A stretch of DNA of 64,000 bases, taken from Diplonema japonicum (taxonomy: Eukaryota > Euglenozoa > Diplonemea > Diplonemida > Diplonemidae). Where the stretch lies: assembly GCA_964019335.1 (NCBI GenBank), contig OZ025741.1, positions 186,001 to 250,000 of the forward strand, in the 5' to 3' direction. Position 1 is the stretch's first letter; each line of letters opens with the position of its first letter. This document shows positions 34,501 to 42,012 of the stretch, one piece after another. The notes beneath the pieces were generated by a model, which was not told where the DNA came from, did not search any database, and worked only from the letters and a program-made list of their open reading frames with translations. A program made the translations under genes and the position numbers.

Positions 34501-34999
34501 TCAAAGTCGCGGAGTCCATCTTCCCGAAGAGCCTCAGCTGCAGCTGGTTGGACTGCGAACCAGCACCTAATTTATCTAAAATCGTGTCGCTGGCGTAGGT
34601 ACCGACAACTGCCCCTAGCCCCGCCACTGCTGCGAGGAAAACGAAGACCCACAGGTACAGCGTGTAGTTTGTGGGGCCTTGTGGTGTGGTGTCGTTGAAG
34701 CAGCAAGACCCGCTCTGGCCGTTTTGAGGGCACATTGAGTCGCAGCAGCCGCCTTGTCCCGTGGGGCAGCATTCTGATTGCTGCTGCTGCGCCGCGAAGT
34801 TTTGCGATTGGTGAAAACCCCCTTGCGGTTGTTGTTGTTGTTGGTGCAGCGGTTGTTGTTGTTGTTGGTGCACTTGCATTCCCTGCGGCTGTTGTGGCTG
34901 CTGCTGCTGCTGAACATGTCCCCCCATCCCAGGTATATTGTTCATAGGCATTGTCTGCCTCGTGTTCATCTGTGAACCCCATTTATTACCTTCATCCAT
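28501..34999 (-). CDS. Four-TM membrane protein with mucin-like and RS-like regions, four exons, LINE in last intron
   Basis: Exons 33996-34999, 32992-33127, 31993-32954 and 28501-28618. Donors are AAG/GTATTT, AAG/GTATTT and AAAG/GTATTT; acceptors CACAG, TTTAAAG and ATTAG; phases all agree, giving 739 aa. Exon 1 has Gln-rich and Cys-rich sequence (ECCPTGQGGCCDSMCP), one TM (YLWVFVFLAAVAGLGAVVGT) and a TPAPDTPAPD repeat array, mucin-like. Exon 2 carries a TM (MLYFLVTLYVGLALCFYGY). Exon 3 carries two TMs and then a Gln/Ser-rich cytoplasmic-type tail. The Arg/Ser/Lys-rich tail (RRRRRSSSHKSRRRRG) is completed by exon 4 (RSRRKEGKDKDKDEDADD...KSKE). Function unknown. The N-terminus is uncertain because a 200-base N gap starts immediately upstream. 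Confidence 0.8.
28640..31963 (-). mobile_element. Non-LTR retrotransposon (LINE) copy 2, 5'-truncated, inside a host intron
   Basis: Lies wholly within the 3,374-nt intron 28619-31992 of the membrane-protein gene, in the same orientation. Its 5' end abuts a T run of 18-19 (31964-31982), where the match to copy 1 stops. After the ORF stop (28702) a 3' UTR of about 50 bases carries a stem-loop (28665-28688) followed by GAAATTTATC and T-rich sequence. No LTRs are present. Near identity with copy 1 indicates recent activity of the family. Confidence 0.93.
28702..31959 (-). CDS. LINE reverse transcriptase polyprotein, 5'-truncated
   Basis: 1,085 codons open. Residues about 250-620 are a reverse transcriptase of non-LTR type: APGVDGWRMAEL (274-285), LIPKGGERTPLNHRPIT (320-336), QHGFRPRHGTDS (365-376), ALDFVKCFDRVP with catalytic Asp401, GILQGCPISV (457-466), and the YADD box at 492-495. 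A Cys-His knuckle follows (C814, C817, H830, C835), as in the C-terminal region of many LINEs. The remaining 250 residues are basic and mobile-element specific. No endonuclease domain is visible in the retained part; it may have been in the missing 5' region. The frame starts without a real Met because the copy is truncated. The ORF is intact after that point. Confidence 0.92.
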   Translation of the reverse strand: MIELLQAERFIQKLEDIDGAYRVLADVSERHCITGVPMEQQKTFRGRGEERKPKEKCLSAKSVKEATGAAVGRQKSIACLQRKLAHISAEIQVMIDKGQVCNMPVVLLKTWANALSLLEKLPNPPVFDRNLLKDDLESIVTRLQLLDDNLSSLLREIAKDTRVEREKKYEARINTQFQEERRGMTAFVKNTSTSAAQAVESGGVLTADLDEMDRMMHAEWDGVLQMYGEGHEEPSYEAFKARYGPYISTHDMVLQPLTGADLRAVLAKKSTRTAPGVDGWRMAELRAMPNVLLDAWAMLFNAIEVTGKWPKALLTALVTLIPKGGERTPLNHRPITVTSAVYRLWACARLRDISPWQEKWADDSQHGFRPRHGTDSILMELSTQLETAMLTNTPLNGIALDFVKCFDRVPQKVAFGLMQDLGLHQRILTPLKAMYAGLKRRFRFPTGVGSEFHVTNGILQGCPISVILVNALVSVMVKCVIAEVPGSRSLSYADDAYLLARLVEVLKRATNKTIEFCERTGMRLNENKSQAFSTKDEIGPWLKCTGSSFRVTKGIKALGVILNMNGKHSLDKLHSAEGRLSRLGALPLSFGNKASMLTGTVLPSCLYGTTYAAPSDNQLKKLCTATVTSLWGPRFRMRSPMAVLNVLLPGHTAYPQAKIVYNTVNCLVRESLTSPQLWQRVNEIVTLYREREDDEERGPLGVLLKRWLPFLNKGWSFIEGLRALVPSARRHEVRQAIRPAVAKELIHGRSSFAGMEAGACPSTNARWRKLQSRRPLISYRLRRIISGAVFTVHPRVWGKQLDEREGVESSSLACDVCDHRCQTTTEVTEHALWECAPARAALTNERYGGMTRSDLPAVTALHGIIPRGATGAAKQQAAVVQRYLLDVVSRRDARAAERSTRILTTNPWDEITTGKQHTVPTVELLKSNGASGKVLMFYMKSVLRWLKSLRWYAGRKLTSVTTMELAVDYEQATRQSLAGPLDDQDWLTEKAGRMRYILGRIQKCTAKSGKNAFPANAKTRVHTLRHLGGPTTHGYDRRPLFSSSQTAPYLARLQAMFLAQMPSISSRQTATAGTRQQPQNGDRLV
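32955..32991 (-). other. 37-nt AT-only intron of the membrane-protein gene
   Basis: Between GAGTTCAAG and GCGATGGTG; begins GTATTTATTTTTAAAAATA and ends CTTTTTAAAG. It joins VEFK to AMVQIIHG, linking two TM-containing segments in frame. Confidence 0.75.
33128..33995 (-). other. 868-nt intron with GC-rich, decayed coding-like insert
   Basis: Unlike the AT-rich short introns, about 33240-33950 is GC-rich and lacks homopolymers. On the minus strand, short open stretches look protein-like (LNANPFEAVEDEMAG; ANEQAYIDLYNSRDAEARVR) but are interrupted by stops and frameshifts. A G tract lies at 33190-33206. It is most likely an old inserted gene or element fragment; I do not recognise the source. 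Confidence 0.5.
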
Positions 35000-35000
35000 C

Positions 35001-35200
35001 NNNNNNNNNNNNNNNNNNNNNNNNNNNNNNNNNNNNNNNNNNNNNNNNNNNNNNNNNNNNNNNNNNNNNNNNNNNNNNNNNNNNNNNNNNNNNNNNNNNN
35101 NNNNNNNNNNNNNNNNNNNNNNNNNNNNNNNNNNNNNNNNNNNNNNNNNNNNNNNNNNNNNNNNNNNNNNNNNNNNNNNNNNNNNNNNNNNNNNNNNNNN
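35001..35200. other. Assembly gap (200 N)
   Basis: A run of 200 undetermined bases. It cuts off the upstream part of the membrane-protein gene, so any earlier exons or its true start may be missing. Confidence 0.99.
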
Positions 35201-35497
35201 AACAAAGGGAGTGGGGAAAAAAATTGGAATTTTTTTCTTTCTTTTTTTCTTTTTTTTTTTCTTTATAAAAGGAATGCGTGGAAGACCAGCCAAAGAAAGA
35301 AGAAGAAGAAGAACTTAAGTTTCTGGCTTTTTTTTATTATTATACAACTTCAAATAGAACTTTATTGGGGGGGGGGAGGGGTGAACAAGAACAAAAAAAT
35401 GCAGGGGAGGAGAGGGTAGGTGTCTGTCAGGTTTTCTAGAAGGGGGTAAGTCTGTTGGGAGAAAGGAGGGAGTGAATCTAAAAAAAATATATGAGTT

Positions 35498-35791
35498 AAA
35501 GGAGGCCGGTGTTGGCGGCGCCCTGCACAAGAACTGTCTACTTGATCACAGGGGGCGCACCGCGGCCGAGTTGTAGCTTCTTCTGCGTTCCGCGTCGTGT
35601 CCTTAATGCGTGCGGTGTACAGCTCAACTCCAGCCGGGGCGTCCCGGGTAACCAAGATTCTGCGCTCGTGCAGTTTGCTGCCTGTTCGCCACCCTGAGCA
35701 TCTGCGATACGTTCTTCCACTCGGTGCTACCGGTGATGACCGACGAGGAGGTCAACAGCGAACAACACATCTGATGTTTTTCTTATATTTT

Positions 35792-35795
<4 letters not shown>
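35498..35795 (-). repeat. SINE-like repeat B, copy 4
   Basis: Full-length copy, more diverged (AGTTAAAGGAGGCCGGTG start; ACATCTGATGTTTTTC end), followed by an A run of about 32. Preceded by a low-complexity G-rich stretch (35201-35497) in which I see no gene. Confidence 0.72.
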
Positions 35796-35831
<36 letters not shown>

Positions 35832-36441
35832 ACTATGTTAAGGAGAAGGTAAAGGTGCTTCTACCCCCACCGCCGCCTGGCGAAGAAAAAAAAAAGGGGG
35901 GGAAGAAGAAACTTACAGAAGACGAAAAGGCTAAAACTGCGGGGGATTCACGTTTTCTGTATTATGAGGCCCATCACTTCGTTCATCCCATCTCCTATTG
36001 CCCTTGTTGTGCTACTTATAATGGCGTCCGTATGAGGGAGAGTCTTCAAAAAAAAGGGGGGGGTCTGGGGGTTTCACCAAGTATTAGGGACTTCTTTTAC
36101 TTGCTGTTTAAAACAATTATTTTTTAAGGGGGGTCGGTAGCAACTGCCCACCGTAATGGACGTGCCACCTTTTTGATGAATGCACACCCTTCTGGGCTGT
36201 GCCTCCCTGTTGCACATTATATCAACCGCCCGTAAAAAAAAACGAGCACTTCTTCGGTTTTTACACGTAATATCTTTTTTTTTTTTTTTTTTTTTGTTTT
36301 TTTTAAATTTTTTATTTTCTTTCGCACCCCAGATTCTCGTAAAAAAAAAAAAAAAAGAGAAAAAAAAAAAAGAAGCCGGGATTAACCTGTAGAAGGATAA
36401 GTCCCAACAATACCACCACTATTTTTTTTTTTTTTTTTTTT
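35796..36441. other. Spacer with unassigned coding-like fragment
   Basis: On the plus strand 35930-36050 reads DSRFLYYEAHHFVHPISY then CPCCATYNGVRMRESLQ, which looks like protein rather than homopolymer and may be a transposon relic. The rest is homopolymer sequence and a GATTAACCTGTAGAAGGATAAG-type module at 36381-36402. No intact gene. Confidence 0.4.
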
Positions 36442-37627
36442 TTAAAACCCATAACACTCCAAGGCGCAAATATTTGTCGTTTTGAAAAATCGTTTTTTTC
36501 TCTAAGTACTTTTTCGTCCCCACGACCCCTGGATCTCCAAGAACGACTATAGTGAGGAGTTATTTTCAACTGCAATTCATGCTGCGCTGCATCACTTTAC
36601 CTTGTTATCCACCCACCAAGTGGGTCCCAAATCCGAGTGGATAGGCGAAAAAACGCAAAATAACGGGTGTGCAGACTGTGTCCAAAAGCACGGGTTATCT
36701 TTCGCGTTTTCACATCCACGCCACCAAAATCGAGGGGCACGCACTTGAAGATTTCAGTGTCGTGGAAAAGGTGGTGCTGGGGTTAACGGGGCCTTTTCGG
36801 GGAACGACAACACGGTAGTTTGCAATAACTACTTTCGACTGTGGGTCTGGCCGAAGCCCTGTGAAAAAACTGTGAGGGGGCTTGCATTTCGTTGGAGTGT
36901 TGCGGACTCTTCTGGTGGGCCCTAGAAGTGCAAGTGCAGTAAACTGCCTTGCACTTTAAATAAAATATGGTTCAGAGTTCAGCCAAAGAGATACAAAACC
37001 CTGGCTGCTTTTAAAGAGCGCTTTCGAGAGAGCCTAATTGATGGGTCCAGCGTTGCAAAAACACCACTCCTGGTACCCAACTAGTGGAGCACACACCCCC
37101 GACACCCCAGATTACACCAAACGTGACCACCAACCACTCAAAGGGGGCACCTCCAGGTTCTGCAGGTTGAAAGGATGCACAAAACGCACAATCTACAAAT
37201 GCTACACCTGTAACCAACACCTCTGTCCAAATAAGTGCTTTTTTCGTACCGCTCTTCCATCACCCCAAAAAAAGTTTCTTGACGATTTCGAGGCCGATAT
37301 TCCACCCGCAAATAGGCACTTCTCTCGGTCTGAGACATATCTGAGGGGTCCTGATGCTGCCTTTTTTGTCCCAAGATGCTCAATCTACACCCCCCCGTGC
37401 ACAACCCATTTTGACATGGTCGTTTTTGAGCACCCTACGGCCATTCAACTCTTCATCCCCTTTGTATTTTTATTAATTTTTGAGCTTTTTTTTAAAATTT
37501 TCCTGGTCCAAAAAACCCGTTTTACCTGCAAACGGGGGTTAAAATGCTGCCATTTTCCCCCTCAAATTATGAAAAGGAGCAAAAAAGGGACCCCTATGTA
37601 GATAGGCCCCGGAGTGTTATGGGTTAA
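36442..37627 (+). mobile_element. PiggyBac-like DNA transposon, decayed
   Basis: About 1,186 bases between TTAA sites (36442-36445 and 37624-37627) with inverted ends reading CCCATAACACTCC inwards; the left copy has two extra A. On the plus strand 36985-37067 reads LAAFKERFRESLIDGSS, resembling the end of the piggyBac core. About 80 bases on, 37141-37245 reads KGGTSRFCRLKGCTKRT then YKCYTCNQHLCPNKCFF, the Cys-rich C-terminal finger of the family. The two parts are separated by a stop and shift, and the DDD catalytic region is missing or degraded, so it is not autonomous. Confidence 0.75.
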
Positions 37628-37682
37628 AGGCAAATAACAAGATTCATTAAATCTGGTTCAAAAAAAAAAAAAAAAAAGAAAC

Positions 37683-37849
37683 TACTGTAAAACGAAAAGG
37701 GTTTTTTTAATCAACAGCTTTTAAAGTTACGGAATGCCTGGTTTTTCTTTTTTTTTTTACTGCACAGCGCGTTCAGCCATATGTACAGGTCAGTGCCCCA
37801 CCAAAAGGGATGTCCCTGAATCACAATACTTTCTTTTTGTTTTACAGTA
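37683..37849. mobile_element. 167-base MITE with pogo-type ends
   Basis: Flanked by TA, with left end CTGTAAAACGAAAAGGG and right end CTTTCTTTTTGTTTTACAG. The outer 12 bases match the ends of the pogo-like element at 24831-26408, so that family's transposase is the likely mobiliser. No ORF. Confidence 0.65.
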
Positions 37850-38173
37850 ATATGACCTAAACCCAATTCACTTGGATGAAAGAGAGAGAGAGAAAAAAAA
37901 GGGGGGAAAGGCAATCGTGCATAAATAGAGGAAATGCGTGTAGGAAGGGAACTAGAAAAAAAAAAAGGACTGGGGGGAGTTAGGGAACCTTTAAAAGAAA
38001 AGTGACTTTCGTGTCCTCCGTATTCACATTTTCTTCTACTTCCCTCACCCCTCCCCCCTTTTTTTTCTTCTTGCATACCGTTTTGAAAAAACGAGGTAAA
38101 AAATAAATATCCGATACCCTTCCACCCACCCAGTCGTATCCCCCTTCTCCCGCCTCAAGAGAGAGAGAGAAGG

Positions 38174-38205
<32 letters not shown>

Positions 38206-38689
38206 TACCTGCGGTATGTGACAGGACGCCTGATGGAAAAAAGAGCAACTCACTGGTGATGCCAAAAATAAAAAAAAAAAAAAAAAAAAAAACAAAGAAC
38301 CAGTACGCGGCCGGTTTCTTTGCCAGGCTTGTTTTGTGCACACAGCGAGACAACCAGAGAGGGGGGGGGGAGGGGGGGTTAAACATAAAAAAAAAAAAGG
38401 AGTTTTTTTTTTTTTTTTAAAGTTGTGGTTGAAGGAAAGGGGTATTCGATTGCGGATTTCTACCACAAAAAAAAAAAAAAAAAAAAGGTCTATGTATTTT
38501 TTTTTTCTTCAAAAAAAAGGTTGTCTCGATTTTAGTGGTGCCATGCAGTATGTGACACAGCGGCCACCCTTGTGAAACTTCGCCCCGAAGCCTCCCAAGT
38601 CCCCTGTGGTCCCGTAGAAAGTAAAAGTGGAGAGGTAAAGAAAGCTTGGAAATTGAAATAGGGAGAGGGGCCACAGAGGGGGGGGGGGG
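37850..38689. repeat. Low-complexity spacer
   Basis: Homopolymers plus the ACCTGCGGTATGTGACAGG module at 38209-38227 and a related ATGCAGTATGTGACA at 38543-38557. A long G tract precedes the foldback element. No gene seen. Confidence 0.6.
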
Positions 38690-39082
38690 GGGGGGGGTCA
38701 TAAGGGGGTCGTTATTTGCCCTTTTTCAGGCTCTTCGCCAAGGGCATTTTGGGCCCTTAAAAAAACTGTAACCACCCCAAAAGTGCCCACAAATCACCCA
38801 AACCCCCGTTTCCCGATGGTTTCCGGCCCCAAAAGTGCCCAGAATCATGTTCTAATTTTGGGGCCCCCGTTTGGTACTTTCCCTATGTAATCCTAGGGAA
38901 CATAAAATAGGGGCCCCTAGGATTACATAGTGGGGCCGGAAACCATCGGAAAACGGGGGTTTGGGTGATTTGTGGGCACTTTTGGGGTGGTTACAGTTTT
39001 TTTTAAGGGCCCAAAATGCCCTTGGCGAAGAGCCTGAAAAAGGGCAACAAGTGGCCCTTTTTAAGGACCATATGACCCCCCC
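38690..39082. mobile_element. Foldback element with about 115-base inverted arms
   Basis: Arms 38716-38830 and 38932-39046 are near-perfect inverted copies (start TTGCCCTTTTTCAGGC, end ATGGTTTCCGGCCCC). A nested inner inverted repeat (CTATGTAATCCTAGGG at 38883-38898 and its complement ending 38930) sits in the loop. Outer ends share GGGGGGTCATA. No ORF; typical of a foldback-type MITE. It lies 70 bases downstream of the Cdc20-like gene. Confidence 0.8.
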
Positions 39083-39150
39083 TACAAAAAAAAAGAGTCT
39101 GTCGCGTCTGTTAGATATCCCCCCCCCCCCCCTCTCCCCTCCCCACCACC

Positions 39151-40596
39151 TCACCTCACCCTTCCCATAGCCTCAATCCCAGTTGCCATACTAGTCGGCT
39201 TCTTAGATTTCTCATTAGACAAGTCCCACAATCGAATTGTTTCGTCACCGCTACCAGACGCCAAGTGACGATGGTCAGGGCTTACGGTTAAGTGGTGCAC
39301 AGCAGAGTGATGCCCTGTTAAAGAAGCGCTGTGGGCGAGGTTCGCCCCCGTGTAGATATTGATGGAGTAAGGCTGCGAGGGAAAACCCCCGGACATGGAC
39401 GCCTCCCCACTCGCGGTCACAAGATCCGCAGCCCAGTTCACCCCATGTAGCACAGTGGCACTGGGCACCGTGTGCGACAACTTACAAAGTTGCGTGTTGT
39501 AAATGTTAAAACCGGAATTGTGAACAACGGCCAACCTCCCGACAGACTGCACAGACCAAGAGAGATCGTTGACGGGTGTATTGTCAAGCTGCAACGCCAT
39601 CAATTGTTTCCGCATTCTCATGCACCACACACGGAGCAGCCCGTTGGCATCTGCAGTGGCGATCGCACGTTCATCAGGTGACCACTTCACACAACTAACA
39701 GACGACGAGTTGTGGAGGTTGCTAGACTGCAGCATGACGTCTGACCGTGTGTCGTAGAAAGCTACCTCACCATCACTCGTCCCGCAAGCAAGAACATGCA
39801 TGGCTGACGACAAACATGTTACATTGCCTGATTTTTCATTTCTGATGACAGACGGCTCCTCCGGGTACACCATGTCGATGGCGGTGATCTTCGCCCCGTG
39901 CCCGGCAAGCAGCGTTGTCCTCACAGCGTTGCAATACGACAGCGACGACACCACATCCTCCACTTCAGTCAGCTCCGACACAATACCAGAGGAACTGTTT
40001 CTGATGTATATGGTTTCACCCAATGGGACAGCAAGGTCCCTCCCTGCCCATGTAAGAAGTTGGTTTGAACCCGTTCTAATATCCGGTGCGTCCAGAACAC
40101 GATACGCTGTTGTGGGTAACGATCTGACAGGTTTTGCAACAGGCGTGCGTTGTGGTGGAGGCGGGGTCCCGCTCCACTGGGATTGCGGGGAGTCTGTTAG
40201 CCCCATTGCCCCTGTACCCGGGGTGTTGTTTCTTCGTGTTACCGGTGTTGTGAAACCGCTATTTGTTGGTGTAAAGGAGTCGTCGATGACCTGTGCTCTT
40301 GGAGTGCGTGGTGTTGTAGGTTCTGGTTGGCTGCACGAAACGTAGTCTTCTTCTGTGTCTGCTTGAACTACTACTTTCTTCGTGATGCCCATTCTGTCCC
40401 TTAGGAGTTTTAAGAGAGTTGTTGAGTCACCGTCGTTGTTGTGGCTCTCCCCATAAGACTCGGAGTTCATTTTGAGAACATCCCTGTCGCTGTGGTACCT
40501 CACTGCAGGCAGTGGGTACCAATCCTCCCCTCCCGCTCCCTCGTTGGCTCGAGGCTTTTGGGACGAGCTGTGTTTTAGTGGCGACCGTGTGTTCAT
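39151..40596 (-). CDS. Cdc20/Cdh1-type WD40 protein (putative APC/C activator)
   Basis: 481 aa from MNTRSPLKHSS, chosen because upstream codons are homopolymeric; the ATG directly follows an A-rich leader. The N-terminal 195 residues are low-complexity with TP/SP sites (TTPRTPR, RTPVAKP). The family signature YRVLDAPDI precedes a WD40 propeller (about 205-465) with LLTWAGRDLAVPLGETIYI, VSCVKWSPDERAIATADANG and HLASGSGDETIRLWDL. Known members recruit substrates to the anaphase-promoting complex. The C-terminus ends RVR, resembling the Ile-Arg tail of activators. An N-terminal C-box is not clear: SDRDVLKM around residue 37 is at best a degenerate version. GTGAGG overlaps the last codons, so an alternative splice donor there cannot be excluded. 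Confidence 0.82.
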   Translation of the reverse strand: MNTRSPLKHSSSQKPRANEGAGGEDWYPLPAVRYHSDRDVLKMNSESYGESHNNDGDSTTLLKLLRDRMGITKKVVVQADTEEDYVSCSQPEPTTPRTPRAQVIDDSFTPTNSGFTTPVTRRNNTPGTGAMGLTDSPQSQWSGTPPPPQRTPVAKPVRSLPTTAYRVLDAPDIRTGSNQLLTWAGRDLAVPLGETIYIRNSSSGIVSELTEVEDVVSSLSYCNAVRTTLLAGHGAKITAIDMVYPEEPSVIRNEKSGNVTCLSSAMHVLACGTSDGEVAFYDTRSDVMLQSSNLHNSSSVSCVKWSPDERAIATADANGLLRVWCMRMRKQLMALQLDNTPVNDLSWSVQSVGRLAVVHNSGFNIYNTQLCKLSHTVPSATVLHGVNWAADLVTASGEASMSGGFPSQPYSINIYTGANLAHSASLTGHHSAVHHLTVSPDHRHLASGSGDETIRLWDLSNEKSKKPTSMATGIEAMGRVR

Positions 40597-40783
40597 TTTT
40601 TTTTTGTTTTTTTGTTTTTTTTTGTTTCTTTTTCCCCGGGGGGGCCACCCGGGTCCTTTAGATTTTTTTTTGGCTGAGAGTGGGGAAAAGAGAAGAAAGA
40701 GTGGAGAGGGGGGACAATTCTTTTTTTTTTTCTTCTTCTTTTTTATGACTTTATGGTCTTTTTTTTTTGCTGTGTGTGTGTGT

Positions 40784-40814
<31 letters not shown>

Positions 40815-41150
40815 GGGGCACAATCTTTTGTATAAAAAGGGTAATAAAATCTTTTTTTTTTTGTTGTAGAGGAATAAAGAAAAAAAAAGATAAAAAAAAA
40901 ACGGGAAAGAAAAAAAAAAAACAGAACAAAAAAAAAAAAAAAAAAAAAAAAACGCGATGTGTCAGGGCAGATCCCACTTGAGGACCGAATAAAAAAAAAA
41001 AAAAACACGTTCGGGGCGGCGGCGGCGGCGGGCGGGAAAAAAAGAAAGGAGAGAAAAAAAAAAGACTGGAAAAAAAAGATTTTTTTTAATTTTACTATGG
41101 CTCTCTCTCACTTTCTCCTCCCCCCCCTCCCCCTTCGTATCTTGCTATAT

Positions 41151-41825
41151 CTACTTACTGTGAGAAAGAATAAACTGCTGCCACTGAGCAAGGTTCCAGG
41201 ATGCGGCAGCATCGGATACCACCCTGTTAACCATGTAGGCGGGGGTGCCGGAGATCCCGAGAGCACAGCCAAACTTCCAAGGCACTCGCACGAACTGATC
41301 AAGAGGGACCGAGGTGGCCTGAGACAGGAAAGAGGCCTCCTGGCTGGCAGGCATACCGGCAGCCTGAACAATCGGCCAGTACACCTGCTTCCACACCTGA
41401 GCAACAGTCATCGATGCCGTGGCGTTGTTCTGAAAGTTATCCTGGAACTTGAAGAATTCAATGGCAACCTTCTCGAAAGCGATTGTGGTATCGATGTTGA
41501 GGTCCTTTGCAAGGTACTTCACAGCGACATCGGCGGCCATTGTGGCCGTGAACGAGTTGAAGTGGTAAGGCAGCGGGAAGGGGTGGAACACGATGCTGGA
41601 GGGGTTCTGCTTCTCCTTCAACCACCCCAGCAGCGGGAACAAAACATTGTTCCAGGCATCCCTTGTGTCCGGGCACTGGTAGTCCCCGAAAATCTCGATC
41701 TCAACACCACCGGCAAGCTTCGGGTTCGATGTCATCAAGTACCCAAGGCTGTCCACGTTGTTGGGGATCGGTGCCTGCCCCGCAACAAGCAACGCGGACG
41801 CCAGTATCACACAGGTACGGAACAT
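41151..41825 (-). CDS. Secreted/ER DsbA-like thioredoxin-fold protein
   Basis: 224 aa. An N-terminal signal peptide (MFRTCVILASALLVAGQA) is followed by a DsbA/thioredoxin_4 fold: first strand VEIEIFGDYQ, then CPDT at 51-54 where DsbA has CPxC, an all-helical insert, and a cis-Pro loop ISGTPAYMVN near 190-200. Only the first catalytic Cys is kept (CxxT), so it is unlikely to form disulfides by itself and may act as an isomerase, reductase or chaperone-like protein in the secretory pathway. The start at 41825 is the first Met after about 26 A on the coding strand. Confidence 0.8.
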   Translation of the reverse strand: MFRTCVILASALLVAGQAPIPNNVDSLGYLMTSNPKLAGGVEIEIFGDYQCPDTRDAWNNVLFPLLGWLKEKQNPSSIVFHPFPLPYHFNSFTATMAADVAVKYLAKDLNIDTTIAFEKVAIEFFKFQDNFQNNATASMTVAQVWKQVYWPIVQAAGMPASQEASFLSQATSVPLDQFVRVPWKFGCALGISGTPAYMVNRVVSDAAASWNLAQWQQFILSHSK

Positions 41826-42012
41826 TTTTTTTTTTTTTTTTTTTTTTTTAATTTCCCCTTTGAATAATTTGAAAGAAAAAAAAACAAAATCAAAAAAAAA
41901 AAAAAAAAAAAAAGAGATGAGATAAAGGAGGTTCCTGTTTTGGAACGTCCCCCTTGTCTCTACTTTTCAAAAAAAAAAGAAAAAAAAAGCCCCGTCCCTT
42001 CCCCTGCGAAAA

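Noticed and set aside
34938-35318. Open frames crossing the N run
   Set aside because: They exist only because undetermined codons are not stops.
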